From Arthrobotrys musiformis (lineage: Eukaryota > Ascomycota > Orbiliomycetes > Orbiliales > Orbiliaceae): a stretch of DNA of 64,000 nt. Within the stretch, counting starts at the first letter, position 1. Every line of letters begins with the position of its first letter. The translations under genes were made by a program, and so were the position numbers. Under the pieces are notes generated by a model, which saw only the letters and a program-made list of their open reading frames with translations, made no database searches and was not told the origin of the DNA. Shown piece after piece: positions 1 to 10,438 of the stretch. The stretch spans positions 682,001-746,000 of the forward strand of contig JAVHJL010000008.1 in NCBI GenBank assembly GCA_036971715.1, in the 5' to 3' direction.

Positions 1-459
1 CTAGATTATTTAACGAAGTTTTTGTCTTTTCGCTTTTTTTTACATTATTATTCCCGGTCCTCCCTGCGTCTCCTTTCTACTTTTTTGCTCACCACCTTTT
101 TTTGGCAAAAAAATTTATATAATTTAACGGGGAGCTTTTCATCGTGACGTCGCTCGATGAATTTACCCTTTTTTACACAACCCACCGCTTTCCACCGATA
201 CCGCGAACTGTATATCTCACTCTCACCCAAAATCGACGAGAAATCATAAACCCCCCGGCCTCTGTTTCGGCATTTTCCTTTTGTGTCATCTCCTTTTTTG
301 TTTAATTTTTTTTTTTTTTTTTTCCTGGGGTGTTTTTTTACTTTTTGCATATAAGGGGTTTTTTCTCGTGAATTCAAGTGGGAAAAGATGAAAACATATT
401 TATGGGAATATAGATATCCCGCCCTCGATTTTTTATCTCTAAATGCGTAGATTTTTTTT
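1..459. other. Intergenic, no gene seen
   Basis: AT-rich sequence downstream of the F-box gene, with several T-runs (for example around 307-323 and 453-460). Open frames here are low-complexity lysine- or phenylalanine-rich translations of T/A runs. It probably holds the 3' UTR of the F-box gene on the minus strand. Confidence 0.6.
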
Positions 460-1747
460 TTATGTAGGGTGGAGTCGCCAGTACTCCCCGTCACCCACGA
501 ACTGCCATTTTCCGCCGGGGAGGGTGGTGATAGAGAATGTGAAGTTTTTAACCCGTCTCCAGCGTAGATTTTTTATATAAGCTGTTATATCATCATCCCC
601 GAAACGCCAGGTTAGCGTGGAGAGGCTATCCATCTCCAATAATATAAACTCGACTACCTCAAAAAAACCCTCCCGGACGAGCGAGCCGAGTTCTAGGTGT
701 TTTAGCACCCGTAGCTTCTTCAGCGTTGATTTCTGGTGGTAATTTACTTCAAACAATCCCTTCTCCAACAATTTCTTGTTTTTGGGGGTGGGGGGGGTGG
801 ATGGATAGTGATCTTAAGGTATACCGATGATGACTTAATGCGTACTCCCAGAGGGGGTTTATAAAGTCTGCCGTTTCGTCTGCGTGGGCGGGGGGGAGGG
901 TTATTTCTAGGTGGGTGAGGGTGGTTTCCGATGGGGAGGGGTAGGAGATTAGGAATACGAGGAGGTTTATGGATTGAGAGCAGGTTTTTAGGATTTGGGG
1001 ATAGATCTCGTGGCGGCGGAGGTGGTCGTATATAGTCTCCTCTGCCTTTCTGAACGGTTTAAACGAGAGTTTCTTCGGGGTTGGTGTGGGGGAGGGGGTT
1101 ATCACCAACGACTTTAGATTCTGGAGGTATACCGGCGGAAAGGATGCGAATGACCCCGGGTCGTTTAGCTTTAGAGATGTTATGGGCGGCGGGGGCAGTG
1201 CTTTCAGGAAATTTGTTATGGTGAGGGTTTGTGAGGTGAAGGTTAGGTTTTGTAGTGATGGGAGCGGGGTGGTGATTTTGAAGGGGAGGTTGTAGCTGGA
1301 CATTATTAGTTATGTTTTATGGACTGTAGACTATGGTGACGTACTCTAGTGTCGTCAAGTGGAGTTTACTCAAAAACCCGTGGAGGAGGTTTATTTTGTC
1401 CATATCGAACTCCTTCGGTGGGTCGCCGTATACCACCACCTCGCGGGTGTGTTCGAGGAGTAATCGCGGTACCCCATCCTTCGAATTTAGGATTTCCGCA
1501 GATTTAGATCTCTCCAATCCCCTTCCAAAGAATGAAGCTTGGAATACAACCCTTCTGAACAAAATACCCGCACAAACGTCGCGAAGGGAGGAGTTACACT
1601 CTCGCAGGGGTTTAATACTCGATATCGGAAGCTGTAAATTAGTCTATTTGTGTTGGAAATGTGGTATTTTTTACTTACTAGGTGCAGGATACGCTCCACT
1701 ACCCCAGCAGGGAGGGTTAGTAGGGATCCTGGGGGTTGGGGGGTCAT
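460..1747 (-). CDS. F-box protein with leucine-rich C-terminal part (one frame break)
   Basis: Exons read on the minus strand: 1747-1679, 1631-1345 and 1295-460. Intron 1 (1678-1632) starts GTAAGT and ends TTTACAG; intron 2 (1344-1296) starts GTACGT, has a CTAAT branch site and ends CCAG. Joining exons 1 and 2 gives a textbook F-box near residues 11-50, starting LPAGVVERILHLLPISSIKP, followed by RECNSSLRDVC. F-box proteins usually link substrates to SCF ubiquitin ligases through Skp1. The rest is leucine-rich and reads like an irregular LRR fold; no second named domain is seen. Exon 3 changes frame at an eight-base G run on the plus strand (790-797); removing one base keeps the frame open to the stop at 460-462, giving about 396 residues. 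Either this is a sequencing indel or the gene is broken. The F-box call is firm; the substrate is unknown. Confidence 0.65.
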
Positions 1748-2867
1748 TGATCTTTGTGGTATCTATTATCGATCTTATCGATCTTATCGATCTTGTTGGT
1801 GTTTGCTTCAGAGGCGCGGATGCAGGTACATAAGTTGAGGCTCCGAAGAATATGGGTGTGAAGTCCTGACAATGAAATAGGGACACCCCTATCACATCTC
1901 CAAATCAAATTCGGAAACTACCAGATATCCCCCCCGTGACGGACCACAACCACGATAAACCCGTTCTCACAAACCCCAAACTATCAATTTAACCTTCCAC
2001 AACATTTAGAACGTATTCTACAAATCGAATCAGTTCGAAGTTTGGTCCGCATCGCTGACATTGGATCTATATCACAAACCCACGGAGCACCCTCGGTGCC
2101 GGTGTACTAAACAAAGAAAAACATTTAAAAAAGGAATGTCTCATCACCATAGTCCGCCATCCCATTCTGTTCCAAAAAAGAAGTTGGAAAAAGGAAGTAG
2201 AAAAAAAAGTAAAATATAAAAAAAAGTATTGTTTTTTGGTTTTGATTCAAATTCAGGTAAAAGAAGTGTAGATAATGAGTGTAAAAGTAGGACCATTAAC
2301 GCAGCAAAAACGCCGGCGAAGTTAAGAAATCAGGCAGGGAAAACGCCAGAGAAAAAAAATATAATGAAAAAAAAACGCCCAGTGTCATCATTCCAGGTTT
2401 GTAGTAAAAGGAATCAGAGAGAACAAGGTACAAGAAGGAAAAATCAGGGCCATGAAGATGGCCGCATTCGAAGGCTGGAGCTTCGATAGTCGAATCAAGT
2501 ATCCGCAAGGAGGGGACGAAAAAGAGGTAATGGAGGAAGGGAAATGCGTCTGGGCGATGTAGGGCCAGAAAGTGGCAATCCAGAAAGAGGATGCGTCAAT
2601 TCAGGAATAAGAGGGAAAATAGAAAAAGTGTACAAGTGAAATGAAAAAAATTGGAAGGCCGTTTGGCGTCAGGAAAATAAAGAAAGAAAGCAAGGAAACC
2701 AGAATATCCATCAGTCGCTTTTCATCAGAAAGAAACCCATCGAGCCCCATCACCCTTTATACCCAGAAACGAAAATCAGCGAAAAAACAAAGCTCAAAGT
2801 TGTTAGGTTGTTAAGTAGATCGGCAGAGGCTTTTAGAAATTGGAATCAAAAGTCGCAAAAGATGGCT
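1748..2867. other. Intergenic between F-box gene and Gid4 gene
   Basis: Contains the promoter side of the F-box gene (minus strand) and the 3' side of the Gid4 gene. From about 2160 to 2850 it is purine-rich (A/G) on the plus strand. No coding region with splice support is seen; the open frames are lysine/arginine-rich low-complexity translations. Confidence 0.5.
1766..1794. repeat. Three-copy 9-bp tandem repeat
   Basis: The unit TTATCGATC is repeated about three times, starting some 20 bases upstream of the F-box ATG (1747, minus strand). It is a short minisatellite in the presumed 5' UTR or promoter. Confidence 0.7.
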
Positions 2868-4752
2868 TCATCGGAAATCATAGGCTGGGAAGCAGCGCTT
2901 CGGGGTCGGAGTAAGCTCTAGTCTTTGATACGGGGCGCTGTGCGGGTCGTAGTAGTAGCCCTCGATATTGCCGGTGCTCCTCGAAAGACTGACGAAGTAG
3001 AATCCGGTGATAGTCAACCCCGAGTCTTGAGAACCAGGCTCAACGAAACATTGTTCTATAAAAACAGTTAGCATAAAATCAAAACAAATATGCATGCCAA
3101 TCTTCACCTTTCCATCTCATCAGAACGTAGTTCTCCGCCAGATTCTCCAAAAAACGCTTGCTCGTCAACTTCTGGGCCAACTCCGAGTCGCTGAACCCGG
3201 CAAACGGCTCCAGCTTCTTCCAGTAGTTCTCGTCGATTCGCGCATTGCTGGGCATTATCGAGTTGAGTGTTTCGAGTCCATTCGTATGGAAATCAATGAT
3301 CTCTCCTTCCCAGAATGTGTTGATGCTGCTGAAACCCGTCAGTGATTGTTGATCCGGCACATCGTAGGCCCGCATGGACCCGGATATGCGGTTACGCGCA
3401 TGATCCACTTCTTGTATCACAACGGCCACATTCCAGTGCTCTTCCGGCTCCTTCCTGTCATTGGCCGTGGCAGCGGTTTGGCCTGTGCTTCCGCTTCCGT
3501 TTCCGTTGCCGTTCGCGGCCGGGGTCAAGGCGTCGGTTGCACGAAAAGTGGCGCTTGGGGGTGCTTTCTGATGAGTCGCGTACTGGGCACCCGTGTAGAT
3601 GCTTCCAGCCGTCAGCCAGGAGGTTGGGGCGACGTATAAAGTACTGGTGTCAGTGATGAAGTCCAAACAGTCTTCCGGAACTTTGTTCCCATATATGCAC
3701 GAAATCAGTCCCTCGGCCTCATCAATCGTCCAGTGGAAGCCCTTATCCTGGATTCGAGTAAGATACTTGATGGCTTCTTCGATAGGTTGTTTTCGAGTGC
3801 TCCTCACGACCTCTCGAAGGAGAGCAGCACCGGCGCTCTGTGTTCGACTACCTCTGCTGCTAGAAGGTTGACGTTGGGGTTGGGCTGGTGGCTGGACAGG
3901 TGTGGTCGCCTCTTGTTCGTCATCAAGGCCGTTCATGGCGTCTAGCCAATCCTGCCATCGTCTTGGCGGCAGTGGCGACAGATAGGGACTTGTCGATTGG
4001 CCGGTTGCACGTTCCACTCTGTCACCAACTAGTGAATATTGGCGGGGTTGTCGAGGAGGTGGAGGTGTGGAACCGGGTGCTGCATTGGCGGAATTCGCCT
4101 GAGATTGACGTCTTCTGGGAGGGCTTGGAGCACGGGGGGGCAAGATCTCTCTTCGTATTAAATTTTCGAATGACGAAGATGACGTGGTGGTCCTTGGAGC
4201 AGCTTGTGAAGATGTGGCTTCTTGAGAAGCAGATGCCGTTAGTGGGGCCCAGCCGTACAACGATGGCGACTGGCCAGGTCTGAGAACTGTGGGTCGAGAG
4301 CCATATCCACTATTATTGCGTTCCTCAATCGATCGCCTAGATAAGGGTGGCGAGCTTTCCTGATGTCTCTGTCGTTCCCTGCTTCTACGATTGGCAGAAT
4401 GCCGAGCAAAGCTAGTAGCTTCTTCTAGTGCACGCTGCGCTAAACCGACAGCAGTTTCGATAGTCCGTGCTTCTTGCAATTCGATTAGGTTCATGGGAGC
4501 AACAGCACTAATAATCGATGACGGGGGTGGAGTTCGGACAGCCCGTGATCTCGGTAACAACGGTTCACGCCTTGACCTAGCAGGTCGCGATTCAGAGGGA
4601 TTGGGTGCCGTCGTAGGCTGCATACTTGCATGCTGTGGTTGCTGGGAATGCTGGCTGTTAGTCTGATGGTGGGACTGGGCTACTGATGGTTCTAGTAGGT
4701 CCAGATAAGCGGTTATAGGAGGGAGTTCCTGCAAAGCCAGCACACCAGACAT
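2868..4752 (-). CDS. GID4: Gid4/Vid24 family protein (GID/CTLH E3 ligase substrate receptor)
   Basis: Two exons, 4752-3108 and 3055-2868, with a 52-nt intron (3107-3056); the join gives MRWKEQCFVEPGSQDSGLTI, the expected family sequence, and a 610-residue protein. The Gid4/Vid24 domain occupies roughly residues 375-605, with the hallmarks LTAGSIYTGAQ, TFWEGEIIDF, ENYVLMRWK, SGLTITGFYFVS and a tail with YYYDPHSAPYQ. In yeast Gid4 is the glucose-induced receptor that recognises N-terminal proline on gluconeogenic enzymes and brings them to the GID ubiquitin ligase. The first 370 residues are serine-, proline- and glutamine-rich and look disordered, much longer than the N-terminus of yeast Gid4 (362 residues in all). 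A short asparagine/glycine-rich insertion interrupts the domain shortly after its start. The ATG at 4752 opens a well-formed N-terminus (MSGVLALQELPPITAYLDLL). Confidence 0.93.
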
Positions 4753-6284
4753 GTCAGTCCTTATAATCCATACCCAGAACAGAACAATTTTCCTCGTTTC
4801 CTCTTTCCCACACCGTCTGGAAGCCTGGTCGAGCCACAGAAAAAGGCATGCAGGCTAGACGATTGCATAAAAAAATAGCTCCTCCGCCTTAGCACCTGTC
4901 CGATCTTAATAACGCCATGCATGGTGGGATTGCTAAGGACAAGGCAGGTGTCCGTCATCCTCCACTAGCATGGTTCCATTCGAGTCCAGTTGCAGTTTCA
5001 AGGGCGCCTGAAAAAGCATACGAAAGAGATTTTTTTCAAGCAAATCTTCGGCGAAGTGAACCGGTCGAACTTACAATGGGCGAATTTGCAGGCGGCATGG
5101 GAAGGGTACGGAGGGACTGCTATTGCAGGTCGCTGGTAAATTTGATCGGAGGCAGTAGTAGTAGTTTATATCGCTGTTCTCCCCTGTCAGCAAGACGGAA
5201 TAGGCATAAGCAGTCGCACGGGAAACTGCGACGACCGGACGTAGAAGAAGAAGACTAACGAGTCGAAGTCGGCGGTGGAAGAAGCGGATGCACACACCTC
5301 AAATCATGGAGCGAAGGCGACCACGATGAGTCTGGGAAGTCGAGAATCCGGTCTACGGCGATTCTCAGAGCATCTGGGGAGCGTCAACGGCGGGTTTGGC
5401 GACGACGGTCGAGCGGGTTTGGGAGGTTGATGATGATTTGCTGGAGTTTGTTCGCAGTCGGGTCATTTGATTTGACGGGGAGAAAGAATCGGTTCTTTTG
5501 CAGGTTTAGAGTGAGGAGGCACATTTTAAAAGGAAATTGCCGAAAGAGGCAATTTTGGACTCAACTTTGCCCCTCAAACCTCAGCCGCCAACCTCGAATC
5601 AGCAATTGCTAGCAAACTCGCCTGCGAGCACATACCAAATCCAGCCGACTGAACACTGTCCTAATGGAATTTGATTTGGCATTATTTAAGGAACTAACTA
5701 AGTCACCACGGGGCTGGTGGTACATCCAGAGCGAGTACTCCGGTATGTATAAAAGAGTATATATACGATGGTATATATATCATACTGCATAAAATTTGTC
5801 ACCGTGACCGTATCGCTGATGATGGGATCCCAGTTGTATCCTCGCCAGTATACATACATATGGCAGCATACTACATATGTATCTACGCATACTGACACCG
5901 CCTGGTCTATGCAATGCGGATACGTGCTTCACGTTAACTCGACTTTAGCCAGAGTGCAAAGTCCCGAGTCTTGCGATAACCATACAAGCATACTTACATA
6001 CAATACGGAGTACATACATCGATGTACCCGCTTTTGCATTGCATTCCCCCATTCATATGCTCCCCCGTCTTGTCTGCCTGGTATTGAGGCTACTTGTCCA
6101 TGGTCGCCGCGCTGCGGTTATCTCCCTTTTATATTAGATAAGTACATATGTACTTGCTGATATACTTCAAGGACTACAAGACCGTGAGCCGTTCACTGCA
6201 TGTGTGCCCTGTAGCACCCTCGCCCAAAAACCAAGACACTCCAGCATTTTGCAACATCTGTTTCTGCAATATTTGAGTTTTTGA

Positions 6285-6303
6285 TGTCTGTCTGTCTGTC
6301 TGT

Positions 6304-6339
<36 letters not shown>
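6285..6339. repeat. (TGTC)5 microsatellite followed by A35 tract
   Basis: Five TGTC units at 6285-6304 run directly into 35 consecutive A (6305-6339). A long A tract after a simple repeat can be the 3' tail of a retroposed sequence, but I found no upstream element body or target-site duplication. Confidence 0.85.
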
Positions 6340-6342
<3 letters not shown>

Positions 6343-8458
6343 TGGCTTGACTCGGTTCCGGAGTGCATAAAACTATGGAGCTCCGGATTTTCCATGGCGT
6401 GACCGGCTAAGATGCCACAACCTCCAGAACGGCTCGGATGGGGACACATGAGAGTATCATAGGAAGCAGTCAGCAACAATCAACCGGTCCCCGGTCGTTC
6501 ACTGCTTGTGTACTTACTGTTAGCTTTCATTCCTGGACGGGGCCAAACTTCCAATTCCGAGAGCGAACCATTGGTTCCAATCTAAAACCCAAAACGAACC
6601 CTGAGAACAGAGCCTGCGAGCGCATCAGGGAGTATCTTAGTCCCCATTCTTTAACATGTACGGGATCACATGATGCGACGGCATGCAGGGACGCACTTCG
6701 CAGCTCACTCGAGACAGCAATTGATATGCATACAAAAGATTGTGCATGCAAGAAAGAAGCGTTTTTTGTTTTTTTCTTCTTCTTCTCACTCTCCCTCCAA
6801 TACCTCGCCTCGGCTACGACCCTAGAAACAAGCAAAAGTCTAACGATTCAGCTCACCACCGCGCGGTGCCTTGATACAAAAGTAACTAACTCCGACTCCC
6901 TTGCCAGAAGGATAAAAGAGCTGTGACCGTATATCCTTCCAGATGTTAGCTTTGCAACGTTCAAGGTTGTTGGTTCTCTGAAAGTTTTCCCTCCGTTTAA
7001 CATAGTCTGGCCGGATGGAGTTTAGTCCCTCGTGAAAGCCTCAGGAAATGGCAGAAAAGGGCTCCTGGGTTCGTTTCAACTCTTGTGCAACTACCAAACC
7101 GTTCTACCGACACGAAACTAGAAGAGCTACTGCATGGAGCTAACCCATAGCATTATCTGTTGGCTCTGAGAGAGATATCACACCCAACCTCGAGGGAAAA
7201 ACGGTTCTTATCGCAAATAGTCAATAGCGATTCCTTTTATAGGTTGGTAATTTTTATTCTTGGTTGAAAAAACTCATCCAGCAGCCACCGTCTAGAAAAC
7301 CACGCCAAACAAACTTACCATGAGGTAAAAGGAATAGGCCGTCCAAAGGGCCCGCCAGTGACATGAGTTAGACCGCCTCATTCCCAGCGAAAAAAGGTCA
7401 GCGAAAGTGCTATCTCAGATCAGCAACATCCTGTCTACTCTTGAATATAATCCTGAACACTCACGATTTTAGCGAGATCAAGAAGCCCCAACTGAGGACC
7501 CAAGAAATCGTCACCGCCGGGCAGGATCCCTGTAAGGACCCCGCCACATGGCAGATCGTTTTCGCTTCTGTACCAGTCAGCGAACCTTCTTTTATGTTTC
7601 TGCGCGGTTCAAGCAGGCCGCCCTATAACAGCGATAGTTGGCTGGCTCCTTTGCTCCATGCATGCTTCCTTGTCCCCGAACAGGAAGCCGTGTGTTTGAT
7701 TCGACGGTTGCAAGCTTGCATCTCTCCCAATCTTGATGATCACATTGCTAGATGGAGACCACCAACTCGCTAGCTGGAATACCAGAAAGATATGCTGGCA
7801 AAATCTGAGTTTCGTCGTGTTGGGCCAGCTTTTGGATCCAAAGAATGACCCACCCGTTTAGTTCCGGGACCTGGCTTTTCCTAGCTCACGGACTTGCTCG
7901 TCTTTTAGCCAATATCCAATTCTCAAGTTGCGAGCTGTTCACAACCACTATCCTGCCCACGATAGATTGCCAAATTGCGTTCGGGGTCAAAGGGCGAGCT
8001 AAGTTAGAGAATCGACTACGGGGGTCAGGATAGGATAGGGCTAAGAGGCTAGAGAGGCTAGAGAAGCTAAGAAAAGCAAAGAAGATGGACAGACAAACCA
8101 TGCCAGGACTTACATACATGAAGCATGTCTGCTCAAGCGCCAATAGTTCGATGCAGCTCGCACAGATCTCAGAACAGTGCCAGCAGCCCCATCATGACGC
8201 AAAATGACCTTTATCCTCCGGTATTCTAGACCCGTTTGAGGCATTGGCTGGTTTTTCCGACTGTTGAACCAGGAGCTAAAATAAAAACCCTGGCTTTTGG
8301 AATTATTCGGAGCCATCCTTCGAGATTTTACTCGGCTCATACCTTTTGAAACTTCGCTCCGACTCGGTCCACGACCATGGCCGATTTTATCCCGTGGATT
8401 CAGATGAAAGGGCACCTGTTCCTGGGCTACGTATCAATGTTAGCGGGGCCATAGCGGG

Positions 8459-8495
<37 letters not shown>
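8459..8495. repeat. A37 homopolymer
   Basis: 37 consecutive A bases about 550 bases upstream of the galactonate dehydratase start. Could be a poly(dA:dT) nucleosome-depleting element or a retroposition tail; nothing else at the site decides. Confidence 0.85.
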
Positions 8496-8496
<1 letters not shown>

Positions 8497-9040
8497 CAGG
8501 ATATGGTTTTCGTCAGCTCTGCTGTCCCTCGAAAGTAGCCAACAGGCCCTGTTGACGCACGAGCAGGAGATCCGGTTGGAGGGCTGCTCCTCTTCCTGCT
8601 GCTCCTACCTGCTCCTGATACCGTCGTCGTTGCTTCTCCACCATGCCCCCCCGACATATTCCTGCCGAGCTACGGTTTCTTCAGGCACAAGTTCCTCCTA
8701 AGCAATCGCATTATTTATTGCCTATGGAACCCTGCTTGGATTTTTCCGTCTGGCGCGCTGGTTTTCCTCCCTCCCTCCCACTTGTAAAACCCCCCCTGCT
8801 TGACACAATAGCTTCTATATATTCCACCATTGACTTCCTACTTTTCCCTCCTTCCCTCCCCCATTTCTTCTCAATCCTCACCCAACTGCCAGCTCAGCTG
8901 TCTCTCTCCTGCACCTAGCGGTCGATTTGTAACGTTGATATAACAAGCCAACGAGCCAAGCACGTCAAACCATTGAACACCTCATAAGCTCCCCTCCACA
9001 CGACAAATCATCCCGCTTTTCGCAACAAATACGTCCAGCA

Positions 9041-10438
9041 ATGGCCAAGATCACATCGATAGAGTACTTCAGGGTGCTACCCCGTTGGCTCTTTGTTAAA
9101 GTCTCCTCCGATGACGGCCAATATGGTTGGGGTGAGGCTACACTCGAAGGTCACACCGAAGCAGTCGAGGGAGCTTTAGAAGAACTCAAAATCCGTTTCG
9201 TCGGATACGATCCTGAGTAAGTACCTTAATTCAGCCCGTCGCGAGAAAAAAAAACGCTTGATCAGCGTGGGGTGAACTTTTCTTTTTGCCACTAACCAAT
9301 CAACTTTTTAAAATACCAGTAACATCGAGCACATTTGGCAGACAGCATGGCGTTTGGGGTTTTACCGTGGGGGGGCCGTCTTCATGTCTGCTCTCGCAGG
9401 CCTTGATATCGCTTTGTGGGATTTGAAAGGTTAGAACTGCCTGAACCGTCCCCCATGCCTGTCATTTGGCTGAATATAGGAATTTTCCTGCAGGGCGCAA
9501 ACTAGGAGTCCCCGTTTATCAATTGCTCGGAGGCAAGGTCAGAGACAAGTGTTTGGTTTATGCCTGGATCGGAGGTGACAGGCCGAGTGATGTCGAAGCC
9601 CAAGGGTAAGGCTCCAGTTGTACAAGATACATGGGTTTTTTCTCGAATCTGCCGCTTACTTGCATCATGCAACTGTTACAGAAAGGCTCGTTTGGCTCAA
9701 GGATTCAAGACCATTAAGATGAACGCCACGGAGGACCTCGGTTGGCTTGATTCCCCAGCCGCTCTCCAAGCTTCGGTCCAGCGCCTCGAGGCCGTCAAGA
9801 AGCTAGGACTTGACGTTGGGCTGGATTTCCACGGACGTGTTCACAAGCCAATGGCCAAGCAACTTGCAAAATTGCTGGAGCCTCACCAACCGTTGTTCAT
9901 CGAAGAGCCTCTCTTATCGGAACACATCGAGGGCATCAAACACTTTTCCAGTCAGACCACCATCCCAATAGCCCTTGGAGAACGATTGTACCACCGCTGG
10001 GACGTTAAACCATTCCTCGAAGCCTCCGCTATCGATATTCTTCAGCCTGACGTAAGCCATTGCGGTGGCATTAGTGAGGCTCGGCGTATTGCCGCTATGT
10101 GCGAAGCCTACGACGTTGGGGTTGCCCCCCACTGCCCTCTTGGACCAATTGCGCTCGCAGCGGCTCTTCAAATCGATGCCGCTTGCCCCAATTTCGTCAT
10201 CCAAGAGATGTCCTTGGGGATCCACTACAACAGCATGCATCAGAGCAAATACGACCTTCTTAACTATACGAAGAACCCCAAGATCTTCGATGTCAAGGAT
10301 GGATATGTCCAGGTCCCCACTGGTGTGGGGTTGGGCATCGAAGTCAACGAAGAGGAGGTCCGCAAGGTCTCAAAGGATTGCAAGGCTTGGAGGGCGCTTG
10401 AATTCCACGGTCCAGACGGCTCGGTCCGCGAATGGTAA
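9041..10438 (+). CDS. D-galactonate dehydratase (enolase superfamily, DgoD type)
   Basis: Four exons: 9041-9216, 9320-9429, 9494-9605 and 9682-10438, all with GT-AG introns (103, 64 and 76 nt); the joined protein has 384 residues, close to the 382 of E. coli DgoD. DgoD removes water from D-galactonate to give 2-keto-3-deoxygalactonate (EC 4.2.1.6). The alignment to the bacterial enzyme is collinear from start to end. The active site is complete: Asp181 and His183 (GLDFHG), metal ligands Glu207 (FIEEP) and Glu233 (LGER), and His283 (APHCPLGPIALAA), each exactly two positions below the E. coli numbering. No signal peptide is seen, so it is likely cytosolic. It stands alone, with no aldolase or kinase neighbour, so the rest of the pathway must be elsewhere. 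A related acid-sugar dehydratase specificity cannot be excluded. Confidence 0.93.

Larger units (their letters stand above)
4753..9040. other. 4.3 kb divergent intergenic region, no gene supported
   Basis: Lies between the Gid4 gene (minus) and the galactonate dehydratase gene (plus), so it holds both promoters. I see two long A homopolymers (6305-6339 and 8459-8495) and CT-rich sequence just upstream of the dehydratase start (about 8760-8910). The open frames (for example 5768-6160, 6438-6926, 7441-7773, 8643-8918) lack recognisable domains and convincing splice continuations. Confidence 0.5.

Noticed and set aside
6438..6926. 162-residue open frame upstream of the dehydratase
   Set aside because: Contains a phenylalanine run from a T-rich stretch; no recognisable domain.
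8643..8918. 91-residue frame just before the galactonate dehydratase
   Set aside because: Proline/leucine-rich translation of a CT-rich leader; it ends well before the true ATG at 9041, and homology to DgoD begins only there.
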